Below are positions 24,210-30,899 of a DNA stretch of 30,899 bases, piece after piece. The stretch lies in NCBI GenBank assembly GCA_018896355.1, contig JAHIMW010000240.1, forward strand, positions 1 through 30,899. The letters run 5' to 3'. The notes beneath the pieces are model-generated. The model did no database searches, had not been told where the DNA came from, and worked only from the letters and a program-made list of their open reading frames with translations. Positions within the stretch are counted from its first letter, which is position 1. The number at the start of each line of letters is the position of its first letter. The stretch comes from Pseudomonadota bacterium. Lineage in GTDB: Bacteria > Desulfobacterota > Syntrophia > Syntrophales > UBA5619. The translations under genes were made by a program, and so were the position numbers.

Positions 24210-26368
24210 TGTCTAATAAGCAGCCGGAAACAGTTGCTTGTTTTACCGATGAGAATCGGCTCCGCCTACTGCAACTTATGACCCGCCGTGCCATGGCCGA
24301 AAGAAGGAGTAGGGCGGAGAATCAAAATGTTGATAACCTTGAATCGGTTGTAGGTCAAAGGGAGATGCCGCCGCTTCCCGGTTTATCCGAACGCTGGCAA
24401 TTGATTCCAGATAAGGTTTCACTCTACGAGTGGCAAAAAGAATGCTTGCCACTATGGATGGCGCATGGACGTGGAACGGTCAAAGTGGCAACTGGCGGTG
24501 GAAAAACACTCTTCGCCCTTGCTGTAGCCCAACAGCTTCAAAACGACCGTGAGCATGACCTACGTCTTGTCATCGTTGTGCCTACAATCCCTCTGATGTT
24601 TCAATGGCGTGATGAAGTGCGGCAGGGAAACATTCCCGATTCCGCCATTGGACTCATGGGCGGCAGTCAGGACCTTCCTCCGGCTTCGGATCTGCGAGTT
24701 TTGATCTGCGTATTAAACTCGGCCCGCGAGCGTCTTCCTGAGTTTGTTGCGAAGGTACGCTGGGCAGAACGGATGTTTCTCGTTGTTGATGAGTGCCACC
24801 GAACGAGTGCCGAACAGTCTCAGCGCATTTTCAAGGCAATGCCAAAGTACACCCTTGGCTTGTCGGCGACACCAGAACGGGATTCGGAATCCGAGGGATT
24901 GCCGTCCGACGAGGCCTACGAGCAGGGTGTTGTAGGGCGGGCTCTGGGGCCGATCATCTATGACTTCACAATCAAGCAAAGCCTCGCTGCCGGCTTGCTC
25001 ACACCGTTTGAGGTATGGCACATAGGATTGTCACTCTCTCCACCGGAGGCCAATGAGCACGCACGGTTGAGCCGAGAGATAACAGAACTGCGCAAGTCGC
25101 TCCAAAGACGTCACCGCCAGAGTTCTTCTAAACAGGGCTTCCTTGCCTGGTGCCAAACCCAGGCGAAACGAGGCGGTCCGGCAGGGGGTGATGCAAAGCA
25201 TTTCATTAGCCTTGCAAACCGACGCAAGCGACTGCTCTATCGTGCGAAGGCAAGATTCGACATCACATTGGGGGTTCTTTCTGAATCGGTTACTGATCCG
25301 GAAGGACGGGCAATCGTTTTTCACGAGTCGATCGAGGAGATTGAGTCCCTGTTTCTATTGGCCGACGAAAGAGGACTACCTGCCGTTCTCGAACACAGCA
25401 AACTACCTGATAGCCTTCGTGCCGAGAACATTGATGCATTTCGGCGGGGCATAGCCCGCATTATCATCAGTGCTAAATCCCTCGTAGAGGGTTTCAACGT
25501 TCCGTCGGCGGATCTCGGCATCATTGCAGCGTCATCCGGCTCGGTGCGTCAAAGAATCCAAAGTCTTGGGCGTATGCTCCGAAAAAAGAAGGGGGACCGT
25601 GAAGCGCGCATTCTGGTGCTGTACATTCGCGACACCGAGGATGAAGCCATTTATGAAAAGGCTGACTGGGAGACCATTATCGGTGCCGAGCGCAATCGAT
25701 ATTTTGATTGGAATGCCGATCCGGAAGAAACTATATGGTCAAAAGGTCTCTCTGAAACAGCAAAGGCGCCCCGATTGTATAAACCTCCCTCTTGGGAAAT
25801 CGATGTTGGCGATCTTCATTTAGGTGATCCATACCCGGCACAATCGGACGGTGTTGACCTCCGGGTTGATCAGTCGAATAACCTTCGTACAGAAGACAGC
25901 AGTCTCGTCCCAGCACCATCCGAGTTCATAACGGCTATTCTTGAGCGAACCTTACACCGTCGCGCCCGATGCACACCAGCGGGGCATCTCATCGTTCGTG
26001 TCGATCAAGGAGGTTTTGATGAATCAGATTGGCTATTTATTGGCGTGATCAAACTGCCTGAGAATCATGGTGCCGAAGCCGTTACGGTGCTTCGTCTGAG
26101 GACAGTTTCCGGACGTCGTGAGATTGCCTTGGAGGTCGAACGTGGAAGAGGAGCGGTCAAATTTGCCCTCAAACCCGGTACGAGCCTCACGCCAGAAGGA
26201 GGGGATGCACGAGACCAATTGTTAGAATGGGTGCGAAGCGTTGAATCAAAACAAGGTGTTCAAGTTAAAGAAATCTTCTGGGACCGCCAGTCAAATTACT
26301 GGCTGGAAATTGGGGGCGAAAAAATATCACATGATGGTCCCATACCACCTTTGGAGTTCAAAATATGA
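24209..26368 (+). CDS. SF2 DEAD/DEAH-type helicase (SSL2/XPB-like)
   Basis: 719-residue ATPase with all core motifs. There is a Q-like LYEWQKECLPLW, Walker A ATGGGKT (94-100), IVVPTIPLMFQW, DECH (194-197) and LSATPERD (SAT 219-221). In the second RecA domain are AIVFHESIEEIE, ISAKSLVEGFNVPSAD and the arginine-finger region RIQSLGRMLRKK. The last ~180 residues form an extra domain. It includes AGHLIV and SDWLFIGVI, which vaguely resemble the motif repeated in the next two proteins. GGGGGAG is 7 nt upstream. Its stop overlaps the next ATG (ATGA). The gene and its two followers are AT-richer than the flanking operon genes, which suggests a separately acquired cassette. Likely a DNA motor partnering the two unknown proteins. 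Confidence 0.87.
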   Translation: MSNKQPETVACFTDENRLRLLQLMTRRAMAERRSRAENQNVDNLESVVGQREMPPLPGLSERWQLIPDKVSLYEWQKECLPLWMAHGRGTVKVATGGGKTLFALAVAQQLQNDREHDLRLVIVVPTIPLMFQWRDEVRQGNIPDSAIGLMGGSQDLPPASDLRVLICVLNSARERLPEFVAKVRWAERMFLVVDECHRTSAEQSQRIFKAMPKYTLGLSATPERDSESEGLPSDEAYEQGVVGRALGPIIYDFTIKQSLAAGLLTPFEVWHIGLSLSPPEANEHARLSREITELRKSLQRRHRQSSSKQGFLAWCQTQAKRGGPAGGDAKHFISLANRRKRLLYRAKARFDITLGVLSESVTDPEGRAIVFHESIEEIESLFLLADERGLPAVLEHSKLPDSLRAENIDAFRRGIARIIISAKSLVEGFNVPSADLGIIAASSGSVRQRIQSLGRMLRKKKGDREARILVLYIRDTEDEAIYEKADWETIIGAERNRYFDWNADPEETIWSKGLSETAKAPRLYKPPSWEIDVGDLHLGDPYPAQSDGVDLRVDQSNNLRTEDSSLVPAPSEFITAILERTLHRRARCTPAGHLIVRVDQGGFDESDWLFIGVIKLPENHGAEAVTVLRLRTVSGRREIALEVERGRGAVKFALKPGTSLTPEGGDARDQLLEWVRSVESKQGVQVKEIFWDRQSNYWLEIGGEKISHDGPIPPLEFKI

Positions 26369-27060
26369 TACCTTTCGAGTTCAAACCGCTGCTTCATCCG
26401 TTTCCCCGTTGGATGGGTCCCTTTTCGCCATCGAGAGGGAAGAAATCAGGATTCCGCGTTCAACAGGAAACGATAAGAGCATGGGTTGATGAAGGAACCT
26501 CTTGGCAGGTTTATGAATGCCTTGGGGTCAGGTCGATTGTACGTATAGTTAAGTTCTATTGGAAGGGAGGGCGTATACTTTTTTTGCCGAACGGATTTGT
26601 CGTAAAGCCTCTACAAGAGGATGATGAGGTGGGGCAACGCGTTCTCATCGGTCGATTCAGTGGATCAATATTGCTTAAAAGACCTGAAGGTAGTGACTTT
26701 GATTTGAGCAGTCCGGGTAATCTTAAACCGGGAGATCCTTGGCCTGGTCCGAAGACAACGGGACTTGAGTGCATCATTGATGGGACTGGTGCTCTGTCAT
26801 GTTCATGGTATCACCCCACACGGTTGGGCAGAGAGGATGTCTTTGAAAAACTAAGAGGACCGGATCATATGCTTGCGGCTGGTTTCAGAAGAGCTCGGCC
26901 TGTTGATTCCGGTGGTCGTGTCCGAATCACTGCAAATGGTCATATCATCACAAACCGCCAAGAACGTGATGGCAGCTGGGTTGCATACTATGTCGGCCGG
27001 ATCGATCCCGCTGCATGGAAGGCTGATTGGCAAAAATGGATAAGGAGGGAATCACTATGA
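26365..27060 (+). CDS. unknown protein with two copies of a GG-beta motif (paralogue 1)
   Basis: 231 residues, no family recognised. It carries two copies of a motif. Copy one is GGRILFLPNG (68-77) followed by LIGRF (94-98). Copy two is GGRVRITANGHIIT (from 183) followed by YYVGRIDPAAW (from 208). The pattern looks like a small beta domain with a conserved double glycine and an aromatic-x-G-[RK] end strand. The next gene has the same pattern twice, so the two are probably paralogues. It is coupled by ATGA on both sides to helicase and paralogue 2. No signal peptide or membrane helix. Function unknown; by context a defence-system accessory working with the helicase. Confidence 0.7.
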   Translation: MIPFEFKPLLHPFPRWMGPFSPSRGKKSGFRVQQETIRAWVDEGTSWQVYECLGVRSIVRIVKFYWKGGRILFLPNGFVVKPLQEDDEVGQRVLIGRFSGSILLKRPEGSDFDLSSPGNLKPGDPWPGPKTTGLECIIDGTGALSCSWYHPTRLGREDVFEKLRGPDHMLAAGFRRARPVDSGGRVRITANGHIITNRQERDGSWVAYYVGRIDPAAWKADWQKWIRRESL

Positions 27061-27791
27061 CTACACCAAGTCTTTACCGCGGCGTCTGGCCGCAGAATGT
27101 CAGCAAGCTCGCAAAGTATGCAGTTCGTTTTCTCGATAAGACGTGGAAGATTACTGTGCTCTACGAAGCTAGTGAAGGCCTGCGATACCTGGCCGTGGAG
27201 GGGGATGGCGCGATTTTGGCTGAGCGGATTAATGCTGTAAAGACAATCTTCAGGGGCGAGCCGGGCGGTACATTTTACTTGAACGAGTACCGCCATGTCC
27301 TCGTGCCAGTGAAAAGCGAAACCTCTTCCGGGGTCGGATCTCAGTATTACTGCGCGGGCAGGTTTGATGGCGATTTCCGCTTTGAATTTGAAGGACAACC
27401 GCTCACGACAAAGCCCATTCATCCAGATGGAACGCCGCTGAAAGCAGGGGAACACTGGGTTGGCCCTCGGCCTGGAATCCCTTACGTTCTTGCTGCCGGA
27501 GGCGGTGACATTTACTACGAAACGCCAGCGTTGACCGATACCGACCCCCCGACAATCAAACCGATGACGACACAAAGGGTAAAACTTTCAAAGGTACTGA
27601 AAGATATGACCTTACTCGCACGTGTAGTAAGACCCGTTGCAAGCGTTCGTGGTCACCAAGGTGGACGCTTTTACGTTAACGAATACGGTGCGATGTTTAC
27701 CCCGGTAGACGCTGGAGATGGCAATGGTATCAATTATATTTACTGCGGAAAGATTGACCACTCCGCATGGTTTCCGGAACCGAGTATCTAA
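27057..27791 (+). CDS. unknown protein with two copies of a GG-beta motif (paralogue 2)
   Basis: 244 residues from ATG 27057, with AGGAGGG 7 nt upstream; the ATG overlaps the previous stop. Copy one of the motif is GGTFYLNEYRHVLVPV (from 70) followed by YYCAGRFD (97-104). Copy two is GGRFYVNEYGAMFTPV (from 202) followed by YIYCGKIDHSAWF. The two copies are clearly related (FYLNEY and FYVNEY), showing internal duplication. They also match the weaker copies in the preceding gene. The linker region contains PDGTPLKAGEHWVGPRPG, with a counterpart in paralogue 1 (NLKPGDPWPGP), which supports common ancestry along most of the length. Cytoplasmic, no catalytic motif visible. A 33-nt gap separates it from the methyltransferase. 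Confidence 0.72.
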   Translation: MTTPSLYRGVWPQNVSKLAKYAVRFLDKTWKITVLYEASEGLRYLAVEGDGAILAERINAVKTIFRGEPGGTFYLNEYRHVLVPVKSETSSGVGSQYYCAGRFDGDFRFEFEGQPLTTKPIHPDGTPLKAGEHWVGPRPGIPYVLAAGGGDIYYETPALTDTDPPTIKPMTTQRVKLSKVLKDMTLLARVVRPVASVRGHQGGRFYVNEYGAMFTPVDAGDGNGINYIYCGKIDHSAWFPEPSI

Positions 27792-27824
27792 TGATTTCAT
27801 TGCATAAAGATGTACGGAGATAGC

Positions 27825-30719
27825 ATGACCTACAAGAAAAAACTCATCGAAGTCGCTTTACCACTGGACGCGATCAACAGAGCAGCAAAAGAAGAGAAAT
27901 CTGTTCCGAGGCACGGTCATCCTCAAACGCTTCATTATTGGTGGGCGCGGCGGCCGCTGGCGGCGGCCCGGGCGGTCATTTTTGCTCAGATGGTGGATGA
28001 TCCTTCGGCGCACCCCGATCTCTTCCCGACTGAAAAAAAACAGGAGAAGGAGCGCCAGCGGCTGTTCCGTATCATCGAAGACCTGGTACTGTGGGAGAAC
28101 ACCACCAACGAGAAGGTCTTGCAGCAGGCGCGGGATGAGATTTGGCAGAGCTGGCGTTATACTTGTGCGGAGAATGTTGGACATCCGCGCGCTAAGGAAC
28201 TATTCGACCGCCATAAGTTGCCTGGCTTTCATGACCCCTTCGCCGGTGGTGGCGCGCTGCCGCTGGAGGCGCAGCGGCTCGGGCTGGAGAGCTACGCCAG
28301 TGACCTGAATCCGGTGGCGGTGTTGATCAACAAAGCGATGATCGAAATCCCGCCCAAGTTCGTCAACAAGCAACCGGTGAACCCAGAGGCGCGGAATGAG
28401 AAGGCGCTCTTTCAGAAGACTTGGCGCGGCGCCCAGGGGCTCGCTGAGGATGTACGCTACTATGGCCGGTGGATGCGCGATGAGGCCGAGAAGCGCATCG
28501 GCAACCTCTACCCCAGTGTCGAGGTGACATCGGAGATGGCATCGGTCCGACCGGACTTGAAGAAATACATTGGCCAGAAACTCACCGTAATCGCCTGGCT
28601 CTGGGCGCGCACGGTGAAGAGTCCGAACCCTGCCTTCGCGCAGGTGGATGTACCTCTCACCTCTACGTTCATGCTCTCTAATAAGTCTGGCAAGGAGGCT
28701 TACATCCAGCCCATTGTCGAGAACGGCGGCTACCGCTTTACGGTGAAGGTAGGCAAACCTAATGATGTTGAAGCAGCGAAGAATGGCACTAAGCTCTCGC
28801 GAGGGGCGAACTTCCAGTGCGTGATGTCAGGGACGCCGATCACGGGCGACTACATCAAGACCGAGGGTAAGGCCGGGCATATGGCTTCGCGGCTAATGGC
28901 AATTGTCGCCGAGGGCGAACGCGCGCGGGTCTACCTATCGCCAACCGAGGCAATGGAGGACGTCGCACGCCAAGCGAAGCCAGAGTGGAAGCCGGATCTT
29001 GAGATCTCTGGCAGCACGCAGTATCTCGGTGCAAAGCCTTATGGCATAGAGCAGTTCTCGCAGCTCTTCAGCGAGCGCCAACTCGTTGCGTTGACGACAT
29101 TTTGCGATCTCGTGAATGAGGCTCGCGAGAGGGTCAAGCGCGACGCTCTCGTGGCGGGCCTGACCGACGACAGCAAACCCCTTACCGCTGGTGGCATTGG
29201 CGCCACAGCGTATTCGCAAAGTGTTTCGATCTATCTCGGATGTGTGTTGAGCAGACTGGCAAGCTATAACAACAGCATATGCATCTGGAATATGAAGGGT
29301 GGCAGTGTCGCTCAGATCTTCTCCAGACAAGCCATTCAGATGTCCTGGGATTACATCGAAATTAATCCTCTCGAGAAGATGAGTGGCAATTGGATTGGAG
29401 GCGTCGAGTGGGTAGGTGACGTTCTCAGTGAATTCCATTCAGCGGAAATGATGGGCGCTGCTCAACAATCGGATGCCCGTCGGCAAGAGCTGTCCACTGC
29501 AAGGATTGTCTCCACCGACCCGCCCTATTTCGACAATGTACCCTATGCCGACCTGTCGGACTTTTTCTACATCTGGCTGCGCCGTTCGTTGAAGGCGGTC
29601 TTTCCCGACCTCTTCGCTACGCTCGCCGTACCTAAGGCAGAGGAGTTGGTCGCTTTTGCCTATCGCCATCGGAGCAAGGAAGCTGCTGAAACCTTTTTCA
29701 TGGAAGGCATGACGCAGGCGATGCACCGCCTCGCCGAACAGACGCACCCAGCCTTTCCAGTCACCATATATTACGCTTTCAAACAAGCGGAAACAGAAAG
29801 CGACACGGGTACCGCTAGCACAGGATGGGAGACCTTTCTTGACGCTGCAATCAATGCTGGCTTCGCAATCACCGGCACTTGGCCTGTGCGAACCGAACGC
29901 GAAGGAGGTGTAAGGAATAACGACAGAAACTCTCTTGCCTCTAGTATTGTCCTCGTCTGTCGCCCACGCACGGCTAACGCACCTACCGCAACGCGCCGTG
30001 AGTTCGTCGCCGCGCTCAAGGCCGAGTTGCCCGTTGCGCTCGCCCACCTGCAGCGCGGCAATATCGCCCCAGTAGACCTGGCGCAGGCGGCTATTGGCCC
30101 AGGTATGGCAGTCTATACGCGCTATTCCATAGTGCTCGACGCTGAGGGCAAGCCGCTCACTGTTCGGGAGGCACTGGCCCTCATCAACCAGACCCTCGAT
30201 GAGGCTCTAACCGAGCAGGAAGGAGACTTCGACGCCGACAGCCGTTGGGCTCTGGCCTGGTTCGAGCAGTCAGGCTTCGCTGAAGGAGAGTTTGGCGTGG
30301 CCGAGATCCTCTCCAAGGCCAAGGCTACGAGCATCGAAAGTATGAAACGGGATGGCATCCTCGCCGCCAAGGGTGGCAAGGTGCGCCTGCTCCGCCCAGA
30401 TGAACTCTTCGCCGATTGGGATCCCGCGAAAGACCTGCGAATTACAGCCTGGGAGATCGTGCATCACCTGATCCACACCCTCGAATCTGGCGGCGAAAGT
30501 GCGGCGGCGACACTCATCGCCAAGTTGGGATCGAAAGCCGAGATCGCCCGCGAACTGGCCTACCGCCTCTACACGCTCTGCGAACGGAAGAAACGCGCCG
30601 CAGAGGCCCTCTCTTACAATGGCTTGGTACAGAGCTGGCCCGAAATTACCCGTTTGGCGCGCACGGGTGGTAAGCCGCGTCCAGAACAGACAGAACTCCA
30701 CGAAGAGACGGAGGAATAG
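27825..30719 (+). CDS. DUF1156 adenine-specific DNA methyltransferase (COG1743 type)
   Basis: 964-residue N6-adenine methyltransferase expected to mark host DNA so the system spares self. The N-terminal DUF1156 part has IEVALPL and RHGHPQTLHYWWARRPLAAAR. The SAM-binding motif is DPFAGGGALPLEA (from 137). The catalytic DPPY is at 565-568 (TDPPYFDNVPYADLSDFF), far downstream because of a large insert. The Zn-ribbon expected for COG1743 has lost most ligands: SPNPAFAQ stands where CPNPxC is usual, and only one Cys remains at FQCVMSG. ATG 27825 with GGAG 5 nt upstream is preferred to ATG 27810, because DUF1156 proteins normally start just before the KKK-IEVALPL segment. The next gene begins 3 nt after the stop. 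Two remnants of such an N-terminus lie upstream in the operon. Confidence 0.92.
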   Translation: MTYKKKLIEVALPLDAINRAAKEEKSVPRHGHPQTLHYWWARRPLAAARAVIFAQMVDDPSAHPDLFPTEKKQEKERQRLFRIIEDLVLWENTTNEKVLQQARDEIWQSWRYTCAENVGHPRAKELFDRHKLPGFHDPFAGGGALPLEAQRLGLESYASDLNPVAVLINKAMIEIPPKFVNKQPVNPEARNEKALFQKTWRGAQGLAEDVRYYGRWMRDEAEKRIGNLYPSVEVTSEMASVRPDLKKYIGQKLTVIAWLWARTVKSPNPAFAQVDVPLTSTFMLSNKSGKEAYIQPIVENGGYRFTVKVGKPNDVEAAKNGTKLSRGANFQCVMSGTPITGDYIKTEGKAGHMASRLMAIVAEGERARVYLSPTEAMEDVARQAKPEWKPDLEISGSTQYLGAKPYGIEQFSQLFSERQLVALTTFCDLVNEARERVKRDALVAGLTDDSKPLTAGGIGATAYSQSVSIYLGCVLSRLASYNNSICIWNMKGGSVAQIFSRQAIQMSWDYIEINPLEKMSGNWIGGVEWVGDVLSEFHSAEMMGAAQQSDARRQELSTARIVSTDPPYFDNVPYADLSDFFYIWLRRSLKAVFPDLFATLAVPKAEELVAFAYRHRSKEAAETFFMEGMTQAMHRLAEQTHPAFPVTIYYAFKQAETESDTGTASTGWETFLDAAINAGFAITGTWPVRTEREGGVRNNDRNSLASSIVLVCRPRTANAPTATRREFVAALKAELPVALAHLQRGNIAPVDLAQAAIGPGMAVYTRYSIVLDAEGKPLTVREALALINQTLDEALTEQEGDFDADSRWALAWFEQSGFAEGEFGVAEILSKAKATSIESMKRDGILAAKGGKVRLLRPDELFADWDPAKDLRITAWEIVHHLIHTLESGGESAAATLIAKLGSKAEIARELAYRLYTLCERKKRAAEALSYNGLVQSWPEITRLARTGGKPRPEQTELHEETEE

Positions 30720-30722
30720 TCT

Positions 30723-30899
30723 ATGGCCATCACAAACCATGAACGTGTCGGTAAGGCGCTCGAACTCCTGAAGATCGGCCTTAGCCCTTTTGTCGAGCGT
30801 GAGTTCAAGAGCATTTACAAGGATGGCGCTTCCGCTAAGATAGACCGGTTTATCGGCGATGATCGCCTGAATGCCAAGAAGCCGATCGTGGAATGGGAC
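30723..30899 (+). CDS. Swt1-HEPN/DUF499-type ATPase (5' part only)
   Basis: The 59 residues before the window end (MAITNHERVGKALELLKIGL, then SPFVEREFKSIY) are characteristic of the Swt1-like HEPN N-terminus. That domain precedes DUF499/COG1483 AAA+ ATPases and related defence proteins. The gene starts 3 nt after the methyltransferase stop. DUF1156 methyltransferases are commonly followed by DUF499 ATPases, so the neighbourhood supports the call. The ATPase core itself lies outside the window and must be confirmed. Confidence 0.75.
   Translation, partial: MAITNHERVGKALELLKIGLSPFVEREFKSIYKDGASAKIDRFIGDDRLNAKKPIVEWD

Noticed and set aside
14354..30899. Canonical DISARM or BREX system
   Set aside because: No DUF1998 (DrmB), DrmA-type helicase, PLD nuclease, PglZ or BrxC gene is present in the window; only a DrmD-like helicase and a methyltransferase are shared in type.

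Overview
The window looks like bacterial chromosome from an anaerobic, acid- or aromatic-degrading organism. A Desulfobacterota-like (former Deltaproteobacteria) host is my best guess, based on an FeS-rich GltD-like oxidoreductase, TAXI-type TRAP transport and two acyl-CoA ligases beside beta-oxidation genes. I cannot fix the taxon from sequence alone. No rRNA, tRNA, transposase or CRISPR array was seen.

Region 1 (1-7524, + strand) is a catabolic cluster. It holds the end of an FAD/NAD(P) oxidoreductase with two [4Fe-4S] motifs, a TAXI TRAP receptor and its fused permease, a 3-hydroxyacyl-CoA dehydrogenase gene with a large internal in-frame deletion, a beta-keto acid cleavage enzyme (BKACE), an intact 3-hydroxyacyl-CoA dehydrogenase-family enzyme and an AMP-forming acyl-CoA ligase. 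A consistent reading is uptake of a carboxylate, oxidation of a beta-hydroxy acid to a beta-keto acid, and acetyl-CoA-dependent cleavage by BKACE.

Region 2 (7478-14030) is mostly minus-strand and partly decayed. It has an Ldh-type 2-hydroxyacid dehydrogenase, a second acyl-CoA ligase, a 3-hydroxyisobutyrate dehydrogenase-family enzyme, a small membrane protein and a small secreted protein. Between them lie gene fragments (cupin, fumarylacetoacetate hydrolase), two unlisted small ORFs (30 and 49 codons) and palindromic repeats. Four minus-strand genes or units are preceded by TTGACA-17 nt-TATAAT-like promoters.

Region 3 (about 14050-30899, + strand) is a long defence-type operon preceded by an intergenic region full of interleaved inverted repeats. 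In order it encodes: a SNF2/DEAH helicase with a C-terminal DUF3883 domain; a 1409-residue sacsin/HSP90-like GHKL ATPase; a DUF4062-HATPase-winged helix protein; an SF2 helicase; two related proteins of unknown function carrying four copies of one motif; a DUF1156 (COG1743-type) adenine methyltransferase; and the start of a Swt1-HEPN/DUF499-type ATPase, cut by the window end. Most junctions overlap by 4 nt (ATGA) or 1 nt (TGATG), so translation is probably coupled.

The most striking observation is that two short ORFs inside this operon (22151-22303 and 24108-24209) read as broken copies of the methyltransferase's own N-terminus. Each sits directly in front of a cargo gene. This suggests that genes were repeatedly inserted at the 5' end of the methyltransferase gene, each time leaving a scar, so the operon behaves like a modular cassette-accumulating defence locus. 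The combination is not canonical DISARM or BREX as far as the window shows.
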